The notes beneath the pieces are model-generated. The model saw only the letters and a program-made list of their open reading frames with translations. It ran no database searches and had not been told where the DNA came from. 59,293 nt of DNA from Streptomyces sp. S3(2020) (GTDB lineage Bacteria; Actinomycetota; Actinomycetes; Streptomycetales; Streptomycetaceae). The DNA is taken from contig NZ_JABERD010000040.1 of NCBI RefSeq assembly GCF_013044505.1, positions 1-59,293 of the forward strand, read 5' to 3'. Shown one piece after another: positions 1 through 7,678 of the stretch (positions within the stretch are counted from its first letter, which is position 1; every line of letters starts with the position of its first letter). A program made the position numbers and the translations under genes.

Positions 1-19
1 AGAGTTGTATAAGAGACAG
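1..19. other. Residual Tn5/Nextera mosaic-end adapter
   Basis: The first 19 bases match the Tn5 mosaic end used in Nextera libraries (AGATGTGTATAAGAGACAG) at 17 of 19 positions; bases 4 and 5 differ. The match ends exactly where normal high-GC coding sequence begins. This is a library adapter left on the contig end, not genomic sequence, and it cuts the gene that follows on the minus strand. Confidence 0.9.
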
Positions 20-515
20 GCTCCTGGGTGCTCCGGAGCGCGGGTACGAGGCCGGCCCGCAGCAGGGAGGACTTGCCGCTGCCGGAGGGGCCGAAGACCG
101 CGGCGAACCGTCGGCCGCGCAGCAACTCGACCAGGTCGGCGGTGAGTCGGTCCCGGCCGAAGAACAGGCCGCTGTCCCCGGTCTCGAACCGGGTCAGGCC
201 TCGGTACGGCGTGAGTGATCCGTCGTCGTCCCCGTGGCCGTCACCGGCCGCCTCCTCCACCGCCTCCTTCCACCGGGCCTCCCATCGCGCCAGGTCTCCC
301 CCGCACGCCCCCGCATAGGCCAGGGCCACCGCCAGCGTCGGCAACTGCTCGCCCGCCGCCGCCTGCGACAGCGTGGTCACCGAGTAGCCCGCCCGCTGCG
401 CCAGCGACCGGTAGGTGATCCCGTCCGCCTCCGCCCTCAGCTCGCGTAACTCGAACGCGAACCGCTGCACCGGACCCGCCGCCGGATCCAACGGCACCTC
501 ACGACGCCCCGCCAC
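20..515 (-). CDS. HTH-nSTAND1 NTPase (N-terminal part, cut by contig end)
   Basis: Reading the minus strand from a GTG at 515 (purine-rich GAAGGGGG about 7 bases upstream) gives about 163 residues before the adapter. Residues ~15-60 look like an Xre-type helix-turn-helix (ITYRSLAQRAGYSVTTLSQAA). Then comes the hallmark PYRGLTRFE...LFFGRD entry to a STAND NTPase, with Walker A GPSGSGKS at residues 142-149. Family members continue with a STAND ATPase and C-terminal WD40 or similar repeats and act as signal-dependent switches, often in defence or regulation. Residue 23 is encoded by TTA (bases 447-449), so translation may need the bldA tRNA. The effector and repeat domains lie off the contig. 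The fold call is secure; the function is unknown. Confidence 0.8.
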
Positions 516-603
516 CCCGTCACCCCCTTCAGCCGCCCCCGCACCACGACGGGCGGCCGCCCCACGCACCTCGACGACACCCGACGACTCGCGCGCCCCG
601 CCT

Positions 604-640
604 CATTGTTCGGCCCCCAGAACGGTACTGCCGAACAATG
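604..640. repeat. 11-bp perfect inverted repeat in divergent intergenic region
   Basis: CATTGTTCGGC (604-614) and its exact complement GCCGAACAATG (630-640) flank a 15-base centre. The arms are AT-rich for this genome and lie between the divergent nSTAND and acyltransferase genes, about 90-125 bases from each start. It could be an operator, perhaps for the HTH protein encoded at 515, or an RNA hairpin. The rest of 516-768 shows no recognisable gene. Confidence 0.6.
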
Positions 641-768
641 CTCCGGCCGCTGGACTCGGTGCCGTGCAGACCCCTTCAGGACAAGCCCATCGAGCACCTC
701 ATCGAAGACGACCTCGCCCACGCAGGGAATCCCGACCCCTCTCCGCTGCCTCGACGCCTTCGCTTCGC

Positions 769-1995
769 GTGGGTTCACGATCGCGGTTGGGTTGGTTGGA
801 CGCGTTGCGGGGCATCGCCGCACTCGTCGTGGTGTTCGACCACTCCTCGTACACCTTCATGGGCGACTTCCGGCGGGAGTTGATGCCGCAGTTCAACACG
901 AGCCGCTACGCCATCATGGTGTTCTTCCTGGTGAGCGGCTACATCGTGCCCGCTTCGCTGGAACGCCGGGGCTGCGTCAGGACGTTCTGGATCGGGCGGA
1001 TCTTCCGCGTGTACCCGCTGGCGGCGGCCGCCGTCACCATGCTCGTCGCCGCCGACCTCCTTGGTCTCGCGGAGATCCGCGACTTCGACCGGCAGAGCGC
1101 CGCAACCGTGATCGTCGCCCACGCCACCATGCTCCAGGAGTTACTGGGGACACCCGGTCTCCTGCTGGTCCTGTGGACGCTCTCCTACGAGATGGCCTTC
1201 TACCTGCTGGTCGTCGCCCTCTTCACGGTCCGTCTTCACCAACAGTCCGCGGAGGTCGCGGTCGTCCTCGCGGCACTCGCCGCTGCCGGTGTGACAGCAG
1301 GGGTGGTGCTGCCGGCCTCTGCCCTGTCCGGGCTGGTCGGCACCGGTCCGCTGATCGCGTTCGCCTCGATCGCCATGGCCGTCGCCATCGGCTGTGCGAG
1401 CGCCGGGTCGCCCGTGCTCCGGGGGTTCGGGGGCGTCCTGGGCGGAGTGCTGGCGCTCGTCCTGGTCCTGTTCAACGGCACGGTCCCGCTGTGGGAGGGC
1501 CTGGTGATCCTCGCCGTGATGTTCCTCGGTACCGCCGTCCACCGTGCCGAGAACGGTCAGAGCACCTGGCTCCGTGCGGCCTGCACGGCTGTCGGCGTGG
1601 TCGCCTGTGCCGTGGGGAGCGCGTACTGGTACGGCGACGGTGACCACTTCGCACGGCGCGGCTGGATCATCGCGTTCCTGATGGCTGTGCTCACCTTCGG
1701 CGCCGGACTGTTGTCGCGCCGCCGACGCATACCGCGGTCGCTGACCGGGCTGGGAACGATCAGCTACTCGGTCTATCTGGTGCATCCGGTGCTGCTCGCG
1801 GTGATCGACGGCACGGCCGGCCGACGGCGGCAGGACAGTCTCCTGCTCGAAGTCGCGTTCTTCGCCGTGCTGTTGCCGCTTTGCCTGCTGACCTACCGAG
1901 GGATCGAAGCCCCCGGCCAGGCGTGGGGCCGGAGGTTTGGCCACGGGCGTAGGTCAACGAGGCCTTCTCGGCCCCGTGAAAAGCGCGGTATATGA
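769..1995 (+). CDS. Acyltransferase-3 family membrane protein
   Basis: About 408 residues from a GTG at 769; no good Shine-Dalgarno is visible, so the start is tentative. The opening LGWLDALRGIAALVVVFDHSSY is the family signature: TM1 with the R-x10-H motif. About ten hydrophobic segments follow, ending with YSVYLVHPVLL near residue 330. Family members (OafA/NodX type) transfer acyl groups from the cytoplasm to cell-surface sugars, macrolides or other exported molecules. Codon 1141-1143 is TTA, so like its divergent neighbour it may depend on bldA and be developmentally timed. The acceptor substrate cannot be told from the sequence. Confidence 0.85.
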   Translation: MGSRSRLGWLDALRGIAALVVVFDHSSYTFMGDFRRELMPQFNTSRYAIMVFFLVSGYIVPASLERRGCVRTFWIGRIFRVYPLAAAAVTMLVAADLLGLAEIRDFDRQSAATVIVAHATMLQELLGTPGLLLVLWTLSYEMAFYLLVVALFTVRLHQQSAEVAVVLAALAAAGVTAGVVLPASALSGLVGTGPLIAFASIAMAVAIGCASAGSPVLRGFGGVLGGVLALVLVLFNGTVPLWEGLVILAVMFLGTAVHRAENGQSTWLRAACTAVGVVACAVGSAYWYGDGDHFARRGWIIAFLMAVLTFGAGLLSRRRRIPRSLTGLGTISYSVYLVHPVLLAVIDGTAGRRRQDSLLLEVAFFAVLLPLCLLTYRGIEAPGQAWGRRFGHGRRSTRPSRPREKRGI

Positions 1996-2030
1996 CAGGA
2001 CGGGATGGGGTACGGGGGCCCGCCCACGGC

Positions 2031-2426
2031 CTAGTTCCGCGGTGCCAGGGTCCGCAGGACGCAGAACTCGTTGCCCTCGGGGTCGGCCATGACCACCCAG
2101 TTTCGGTCCGGTCCCTGGCCCACATCCGTCTTCGTGGCGCCGAGGGCGAGCAATCTGGTGACCTCGTCCTCGGTACTGCCGTCGATCGGGCTGACGTCGA
2201 GGTGAAGCCGGTTCTTCACCGTCCTGCCCTCGGGCACTTGAACGAACAGCAGAGTGGGCGGCATCTGTCGGGCCCGGACCTCCTCGACCGTCGGCTCCCA
2301 GGAGCCGATCTCGACCTTGGCCTCGCTCCGGTCGATCACCTTGAAGTCCAGAACCTCGCACCAGAAGGCGGCGAGCCTCTCCGGGTCACGGCAGTCGACG
2401 GCCAACTCGGTGAACCTGCTTGTCAC
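2031..2426 (-). CDS. VOC (glyoxalase/bleomycin-resistance fold) protein
   Basis: 131 residues from a GTG at 2426 preceded by GGGGGA. A single VOC module: the opening FTELAVDCRDPERLAAFWCEVLDFKV is the usual first beta-alpha unit; NRLHLDV mid-protein and VMADPEGNEFCVL near the end are typical metal-site strands. Such proteins dimerise to form a metal-dependent enzyme or a drug-binding pocket. It is convergent with the acyltransferase (35-base gap). The substrate is unknown. Confidence 0.85.
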   Translation of the reverse strand: MTSRFTELAVDCRDPERLAAFWCEVLDFKVIDRSEAKVEIGSWEPTVEEVRARQMPPTLLFVQVPEGRTVKNRLHLDVSPIDGSTEDEVTRLLALGATKTDVGQGPDRNWVVMADPEGNEFCVLRTLAPRN

Positions 2427-2584
2427 GACTCCCCCAGACAGTACGGACGGGGCTCAGAGTATGCCGCCCGTCCGACGGATCCGCGATCTTCCCGACCGGG
2501 GACATCGGCCGGGCTCGATGCCTGCGCCTCCGCACTGACGGGCGCGCCGGCCCGTCGGTGTCCGGGGCGAGCCGGAAATGGTGC

Positions 2585-2614
2585 GGGGCCTGTCCGCGTT
2601 TGCGGACAGGCCCC
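2585..2614 (-). terminator. 13-bp hairpin terminator of tRNA-like gene, copy 1
   Basis: GGGGCCTGTCCGC (2585-2597) and its perfect complement (2602-2614) enclose a 4-base loop, seven bases past the 3' end of the tRNA-like gene on the minus strand. There is no long T-tract, as is common in Streptomyces. A hairpin occupies the same place after copy 2. Confidence 0.7.
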
Positions 2615-2620
2615 GGGTTG

Positions 2621-2690
2621 AGCGCCGGGCAGGCCTTGCACCTGCATTTCCCCGCAGGAAGCGGGGCGTCTTTCCTTAGACGACCAACGC
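2621..2690 (-). tRNA. Unusual tRNA-Gly(UCC)-like RNA, copy 1
   Basis: On the minus strand the 70-nt segment folds as a full cloverleaf. The acceptor is GCGTTGG/CCGGCGC (7 bp, two G-U) with discriminator U73. T8 is followed by a D-arm GTCT/AGAC with loop AAGGAA (A14, R15, G18G19, A21) and G26. The anticodon arm is CCCCG/CGGGG with loop CTTCCTG, giving anticodon UCC; the variable loop has 4 nt; the T-arm is GCAGG/CCTGC with loop TGCAAGG. Glycine identity elements are present (G1-C72, C2-G71, G3-C70, C35, C36, U73). Odd features: G55 replaces the universal U55, residue 37 is U instead of a purine, and C32 can pair with G38. CCA is not encoded (CAA follows). These traits argue for a glycyl-tRNA poorly suited to decoding. 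Homologous to 28870-28939. Confidence 0.7.
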
Positions 2691-2731
2691 ACTGCCGGAC
2701 AACCGAAGTTGTGGCGACCAGCTCGTGATCA

Positions 2732-2737
2732 AGCTTA
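2732..2737 (-). promoter_or_regulatory. -10-like box of tRNA-like gene, copy 1
   Basis: TAAGCT on the minus strand, about 42 bases before the mature 5' end. The same spot in copy 2 has TATGCT inside conserved sequence (CGCTWWGCTTGATC, then GAGCYGGTCGCCA). The leader holds a hairpin, ACAAC-TTCG-GTTGT. No convincing -35 is visible. Confidence 0.5.
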
Positions 2738-2859
2738 GCGCATGCAGAGGGCGGTCATCACCACACGCCAGGTCCGCGCCGAGTCGCCGTGACCTCCTCG
2801 AAGTCGGTCGCCCGGAAACCGAGGTGCGTACGGACTCGGTGACACCTATCGTGCCGCCC

Positions 2860-3825
2860 ATGCATGCGACGCCGACCCGTAGGCCACTCACGCTCGAAGA
2901 CACCCCGGCCCTGGCCGAGTTGTTCGCCGCGGTGGAGGCGACCGACGGCACCGACGAGCACTACGACGCCGAGGACCTCGCCGATGAACTGGGCGACCCA
3001 CACGTCGAGTTGCCCCACGACTCGGTGGGGGTGTGGTCCGGTGGCGAGCTGATCGGTTACGCCAGGGCGACGGGCTTGCCGGACGCGACCGACGTACACC
3101 TCGTGTACGTCGAAGGGGCGGTGCGACCCGACGCCCGCGGCCAAGGCGTGGGCACCGACCTGGTGAAGTGGCAGGTGACCCGGGCCGCGCAGCTGCATCA
3201 CGAGCGGTTTCCTGACCTGCCGGGCGAGGCGCACATCCAGATCCACGCACCGAACACCGCCAAGCGCGACCTGTACGAGGGAGCCGGGTTCCAGGCGCGA
3301 CGCTGGTTCTTCGACATGCGTCGGCCGCTGGACGGCGACGGGATTCCGGTGCCGGCCCCGGCGGGCGGGCTGCGCGTCGTACCCTTCACCGCCGCGTACG
3401 ACGACGCGACCCGGTCGGCGCACAACGAAGCGTTCCGCGAGAACTGGGGTCACACCCCGGCCACGGCGGACCGGTGGCGTCACGGCGCCACCGGCGCCCG
3501 GTCGTTCCGGCCCGACGTGTCGTTCCTGGCGCTGGACGGGGACGAGGTCGCCGGGTATCTCCTCAGCCACGAGTACGACGCCGAGACCGCGATGACCGGC
3601 GTCCGCGAGTGCTGGATCGACCGGCTCGGTACCCGTCCCGCCTGGCGTGGCAGCGGCGTGGCCACCGCACTGCTCACCAGCTGTCTGCGGGCCGGTCAGG
3701 AGCAGGGCTATCGCAGAGCCGGTCTGAACGTGGACAGCGCCGACGCCAACGGTGCGCTGAGCCTCTACGAGCGGTGCGGGTTCCGCACCCTGCACACCTG
3801 GACCGGCTACGTGCGACCGCTGTAG
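2860..3825 (+). CDS. Tandem-GNAT N-acetyltransferase
   Basis: 321 residues with two GNAT domains. The N-terminal one has the acetyl-CoA loop VRPDARGQGVG near residue 95; the C-terminal one has TRPAWRGSGVA near residue 265 and closes with LNVDSADANGALSLYERCGF. Each domain ends in the usual beta-bulge NTAKRDLYEGAGF / NGALSLYERCGF. The tandem layout resembles MshD-like and several drug- or amine-modifying acetyltransferases. No Shine-Dalgarno precedes the ATG, but a TATCGT box ends 7 bases upstream, so the mRNA may be leaderless. It diverges from the tRNA-like gene. The substrate is unknown. Confidence 0.85.
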   Translation: MHATPTRRPLTLEDTPALAELFAAVEATDGTDEHYDAEDLADELGDPHVELPHDSVGVWSGGELIGYARATGLPDATDVHLVYVEGAVRPDARGQGVGTDLVKWQVTRAAQLHHERFPDLPGEAHIQIHAPNTAKRDLYEGAGFQARRWFFDMRRPLDGDGIPVPAPAGGLRVVPFTAAYDDATRSAHNEAFRENWGHTPATADRWRHGATGARSFRPDVSFLALDGDEVAGYLLSHEYDAETAMTGVRECWIDRLGTRPAWRGSGVATALLTSCLRAGQEQGYRRAGLNVDSADANGALSLYERCGFRTLHTWTGYVRPL

Positions 3826-3899
3826 CGGTAAGCGAACTCGGATGCCGATGCGGTATGCGCGTTCGTCCATGGCCGGACAGCCGCCAGACAACCGTGGTC

Positions 3900-4553
3900 T
3901 CACAGCAGACCGAGGTCGCGGGCGCGCAGTGCCGCCTGCGTACGGTCGCGCAGGGCGAGCCGGCTGAGGATGCGGGAGACGTGGTTCTTGACGGTGCCTT
4001 CGCTGAGGTACAGCTGCGCGGCGATCTCCCGGTTGGTGCGGCCGCGCGCCACGAGCCGCAGGATGTCGATCTCGCGCGGGCTGAGGCCGGGAGCGGCGGC
4101 GGACGGCTCGGGAGCGGGGTGGGGCAGCGCGGCGGCGAGCCGGGCGGCCACCGAGGAGTCGAGTTGGGTGACTCCGGAGTGCGCCAGGCGGATCGCGTGC
4201 GCGAGTTCCTCGGCCGGCAGGTCCTTGAGCAGATAGCCGCTGGCGCCCGCGCGCAGCGCCTGGACGACGTACTCCTCGTCGTCGAACGTCGTCAGCATCA
4301 CGACGCGGCACTCCGGTGCCCGGCCGCGCAGCACGGCGACGGCCTCGACGCCGTCGAGTTCCGGCATCCGTACGTCCATCAGCACGACGTCGGGTGCCAG
4401 TTCCACGGCCTTCTCCACGGCTTCCCGCCCGTTGACCGCCGTACCGACGACGGTGATGCCGGGCCGGATCGAGAGCAGTGCGGCGATGCCGTCCCGGATC
4501 AGCTGCTGATCGTCCACCACCAGCACCCGGACCGCCGTCGGCTCCTGGCTCAC
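3900..4553 (-). CDS. NarL/LuxR-family response regulator
   Basis: 217 residues. The receiver domain (1-125) has the acidic pair DD14-15, phospho-acceptor Asp60 in DVVLMDVRMPEL, and Lys in YLLKDL. The C-terminal LuxR-type HTH (about 150-212) reads LSPREIDILRLVARGRTNREIAAQLYLSEGTVKNHVSRIL. It starts at a GTG whose last bases overlap the stop of the kinase gene upstream (GTGA), so the pair is translationally coupled. Confidence 0.95.
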   Translation of the reverse strand: MSQEPTAVRVLVVDDQQLIRDGIAALLSIRPGITVVGTAVNGREAVEKAVELAPDVVLMDVRMPELDGVEAVAVLRGRAPECRVVMLTTFDDEEYVVQALRAGASGYLLKDLPAEELAHAIRLAHSGVTQLDSSVAARLAAALPHPAPEPSAAAPGLSPREIDILRLVARGRTNREIAAQLYLSEGTVKNHVSRILSRLALRDRTQAALRARDLGLL

Positions 4554-5689
4554 CGCTCGCCTTCCCGCCGCGGGACGACGACCGTGAGTCGTGTGCCTTC
4601 GCCCGGCCTGCTGTCGATGTCGACGCTTCCCGCCACCAGGTGCACCCGTTCACGCATGCCGGTCAGGCCGAATCCGCCGGCCGCCCGGTCCGGTGTGAAG
4701 CCGCAGCCGTCGTCGGTCACGGCCAGGCGTGCGGTGTCCTCGGTGAGCCGGACCGCCACGGACACCCGCGAAGCCCGCGCGTGGCGCAGCGCGTTGGTCA
4801 GCCCCTCCTGCGCGGCCCGGTACAAGGCGGTCAGCGCGGCCGTGCCGTAGCCGTCCTCGTCGCCTGTCACCTGCACGCTGACGCAAGGCCCCGCACCGTC
4901 GTCGCGCGCCCATCCCGCGAGCGCGGCCGACAGCGACGGGCGCGGTGCGTCGTCGCGCAGCGCCCGTACCGACTGCCGTACGTCGCCGAGCGCCAGCTTG
5001 ACCGACTGTCTGGCCTCGGTCATCGCCCGTCCGGCCGCGTCCGGGTCCAGGGCGCGGAACTCGGACGCGATCTCCAACTGCACGGAAATCGCGGTGAGAT
5101 GGTGGCCGAGGCTGTCATGGATGTCGCGGGCCAGCCGGTTGCGTTCGGTCGCCGCGGACAGCTCCGCGACCCGCGCGGCGTACTCCTGCAGTTCCCGCCG
5201 GGCCCGTTGTTCGCCGACGGCGACGGCGGCCATCGAGATCGCCAGCACCAGGCCGACGGCGACCATCAGCAGGTCGGACACGTACTCCATGTCGCGATAC
5301 CAGGCGGGGGCGGTCAGGACGAAGCCGGTGAGCAGTCCGGCCAGACACAGCGCCCCCAGGACGAGCGCCGTCGTGCGGCCGAACGCGAAGTAGGCGGTGA
5401 ACGGCAGGAGCACGAACAGCACTTGGGACAGTTCCGAGGTGTCCAGGGCGACCACGGCACCCGTCAGTACGCACCGCACGAGCAGCGTCGGCACCGGGGA
5501 CAGGTTCCGGCGGCGCCCCGCCACGTCCAGAGCGCACAGGGCGGCGAGCCCGGCGACGAAGCCGGCCGTACGCCAGGACAACAGCCCGGAGCCGGCGCCC
5601 AGGTCGGCCGCCAGGTAGTAGACGCCGCCGAGGAGGACCGCGCCGTACAGCAGCGGTGACACCCACGGCACGGGCACATACGCCGACAT
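4550..5689 (-). CDS. NarL-type membrane sensor histidine kinase
   Basis: 379 residues from the ATG at 5689, with GGGGGG six bases upstream. About five to six hydrophobic segments fill residues 8-155 with very short loops, so the signal is probably sensed in or at the membrane. HisKA_3 follows, with phospho-acceptor His191 in NRLARDIHDSLGHHL, and a HATPase_c domain with NALRHARA (N-box), DDGCGF (G1) and GGFGLTGMRER (G2). It is the partner of the overlapping regulator. A small membrane protein gene (5953) is divergent and is a natural candidate target. Confidence 0.95.
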   Translation of the reverse strand: MSAYVPVPWVSPLLYGAVLLGGVYYLAADLGAGSGLLSWRTAGFVAGLAALCALDVAGRRRNLSPVPTLLVRCVLTGAVVALDTSELSQVLFVLLPFTAYFAFGRTTALVLGALCLAGLLTGFVLTAPAWYRDMEYVSDLLMVAVGLVLAISMAAVAVGEQRARRELQEYAARVAELSAATERNRLARDIHDSLGHHLTAISVQLEIASEFRALDPDAAGRAMTEARQSVKLALGDVRQSVRALRDDAPRPSLSAALAGWARDDGAGPCVSVQVTGDEDGYGTAALTALYRAAQEGLTNALRHARASRVSVAVRLTEDTARLAVTDDGCGFTPDRAAGGFGLTGMRERVHLVAGSVDIDSRPGEGTRLTVVVPRREGER

Positions 5690-5952
5690 GCACACCCCCC
5701 ACCCCCGAAGCCACCGCCCAGGCTAGGCCGCACGCCCGTGCCAGGCGACACCGACGGGAGAGCTCCGGCCGGGACCCACGAGGTGTGGCCGAACGACACA
5801 TGCCGAACAGCACATGCCGAACGGCACTCCACCGGCCCCGCACGCCGGTGACCTCCCGCCCGGTTGTCGCCGCCCGGCATCTGCCCCGACCGACTGCTCC
5901 GTTTCTACGGTTCCGTCCTGACCTGCCCTTCGACGAACCGGAGTTGGCTCTC

Positions 5953-6573
5953 ATGGCCTCACCGTCGAGTACCGCGTCCGCCCCTGCCCGGCTCACCCGC
6001 CTCGGCGCCCTCTGCGGGGTGCTGTCCGGCCTGCTCATCGCACTGCCCGCCGCCGTCGAGGCCTTCACCGGCGAAACGGCCGTGACCAGCCTCCTCCTGG
6101 CCCTCTCCCCCGCGTTCGCCCTGCCGTTCCTCACCGCGCTCCACCACTGGCAGAGCCCTGCCACCGGCCGCTTCGGGGAAACCGCCTACCTCGTCAACCT
6201 CATCGGCCTCGGCCTGTTCGGCGGGGCCGCGTTCGCCTCGAACCTGGTGCTCTTCTACTTCGACGACGACGTCATCGAAGCGGAACTCACGGGCCCCACC
6301 ATTCCCGCGCTCCTCGCCTCGGCCGTCGTCTTCGCCGTGGGCTGCGCCCTGTTCGGGGCGGCGACGATCCGCGCCCGCATGCTGCCGAAGGTTCCGGCGT
6401 GGGGGTACGCCGTCGCACTGCCCCTGTTCGCCTTCCTGATCGCGCTGCCCGACTCGGTGCTCACGAGCGCACTGCACATCGTCGTCGGCATCGTCCTGGT
6501 CTGGCTCGCCACCGCCCTGTGGCGGTCCGCCTCGGCGCACGACCGGACCTCTGTCGCGGCGTTCACCAGCTGA
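5953..6573 (+). CDS. Uncharacterised six-TM membrane protein
   Basis: 206 residues from an ATG with GGAG about 10 bases upstream. The sequence is almost entirely hydrophobic helices: LGALCGVLSGLLIALPAAVEAF, TSLLLALSPAFALPFLTAL, AYLVNLIGLGLFGGAAFASNLVLFYF, IPALLASAVVFAVGCALFGA, WGYAVALPLFAFLIALP and ALHIVVGIVLVWLATALW. An acidic FYFDDDVIEAE loop sits mid-protein. I recognise no family. It diverges from the NarL-type sensor kinase with a 263-base gap, so regulation by that system is plausible but unproven. Its 3' end overlaps the convergent gene by 11 bases. Confidence 0.75.
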   Translation: MASPSSTASAPARLTRLGALCGVLSGLLIALPAAVEAFTGETAVTSLLLALSPAFALPFLTALHHWQSPATGRFGETAYLVNLIGLGLFGGAAFASNLVLFYFDDDVIEAELTGPTIPALLASAVVFAVGCALFGAATIRARMLPKVPAWGYAVALPLFAFLIALPDSVLTSALHIVVGIVLVWLATALWRSASAHDRTSVAAFTS

Positions 6574-7678
6574 TCCCGGCCGCCACCGGCAGATGGTCGC
6601 TGCCGGTGGCCGGCAACACCCACGAGCTGACCGGCCGCACCCCCCGGACCAGGATCTGGTCGATCCGTGCCACCGGGAACGTCGCCGGCCAGGTGAAGCC
6701 GAATCCGTCCCCGGCCGTGTCCTGCACCGAGTCCAGCCGGGAGGTGACGCCGGCGAGCGCGCGGTCGTCCATGGTGCCGTTCAGGTCGCCGAGCAGTACC
6801 ACCCGGTCGTTCCGCTCGGCGGCGACGGCCTTGGCGAGCGCCCGCGCGTTCCTGTCCCGCGAGTCCGTCCAGAAGCCCGTCCTGGGAGTCACCCGTACGG
6901 ACCCCAGGTGGGCGACGTACACGGCGAGGGGACCTTTGTCCGTGGCGACCGTGGTACGCAGGGCCCGGTTGTAGGTCATCTTGACGGCGGCCGGCTTGGT
7001 GTCGCCCAGTGGCCCGGCGTCCATCTCGGTGTCGACCGGCCGGGTGTCCGACAGCGGCAGCTTGCTCCACAGCCCGACCGTGCCCTGGACCGTGTGATGC
7101 GGGTACGTCTTCGCCAGACCCTTCTCGTAGGTGCCCCGGGCCTCCGGGGTCAGCTCCTCCAGCGCCAGCACGTCCGCACCGGAGGCGGCCAGGTCACGGG
7201 CGGTGCCGGCCGGATCGCGGTTGTCGGCGCCGACGTTGTGGCTCGCCACGGTGAGGTCACCGCCCGCGTGGGACTTGTCGCCGAGCAGCCCGCCGAAGAG
7301 GTTCAGCCAGACCATGACCGGCAGCAGCAGAGCGGCCACCGCGGAGGCGGAGCGCCGCCACAGCGCCGTGGCCAGCAGCGGCGGGACGAACAGGCCGAAC
7401 CACGGCAGGAAGGTCTCCGTCAGGCTGCCGAGGCCCCCGATCCGGTTCGGGATCTTCGCGTGCAGCAGCATGAGCAGGCCCAGCAGCAGCGCCAGCGCCG
7501 CGAGCACCGGGCCGCGCTTCCACGGTTCCGGCCGGGAGATGACACGGATCGCCCGGCGGATGCCCGCGGGCCGGGTGGCGGTGTCGGTCCCCGGCCTGCC
7601 CGCACCGCCCTGTCCGGTCTCCGTCGTATCAGCCGTATCAGGCTGCGTCACCGTCTGTCCTCGATCACTGCTGGTCAC
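6563..7678 (-). CDS. Membrane-anchored EEP-family phosphodiesterase/nuclease
   Basis: 371 residues. Three hydrophobic helices (about residues 55-135) anchor an endonuclease/exonuclease/phosphatase domain: LTVASHNVGADN (metal Asn), ALEELTPE (metal Glu), VVLLGDLNGTMDD (catalytic Asp-Asn) and ATGSDHLPVAAGI (catalytic His). The active site would lie outside the membrane, so likely substrates are extracellular nucleic acid or phosphodiester lipids. The GTG at 7678 overlaps the upstream stop as GTGA and has AGGA 7 bases before it; a second GTG at 7651 also has a fair ribosome site. It is cotranscribed with the carboxypeptidase gene. Confidence 0.85.
   Translation of the reverse strand: MTSSDRGQTVTQPDTADTTETGQGGAGRPGTDTATRPAGIRRAIRVISRPEPWKRGPVLAALALLLGLLMLLHAKIPNRIGGLGSLTETFLPWFGLFVPPLLATALWRRSASAVAALLLPVMVWLNLFGGLLGDKSHAGGDLTVASHNVGADNRDPAGTARDLAASGADVLALEELTPEARGTYEKGLAKTYPHHTVQGTVGLWSKLPLSDTRPVDTEMDAGPLGDTKPAAVKMTYNRALRTTVATDKGPLAVYVAHLGSVRVTPRTGFWTDSRDRNARALAKAVAAERNDRVVLLGDLNGTMDDRALAGVTSRLDSVQDTAGDGFGFTWPATFPVARIDQILVRGVRPVSSWVLPATGSDHLPVAAGISW

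Noticed and set aside
437..823. Minus-strand frame covering the divergent intergenic region and nSTAND start
   Set aside because: Different frame from the convincing HTH-nSTAND reading, Arg/Ser-rich shadow composition, no domain.
2581..2740. Mobile repeat (REP/BIME or IS remnant) explanation for the duplicated segment
   Set aside because: No terminal repeats or target duplications, and compensated cloverleaf stems plus glycine identity elements fit a tRNA far better.
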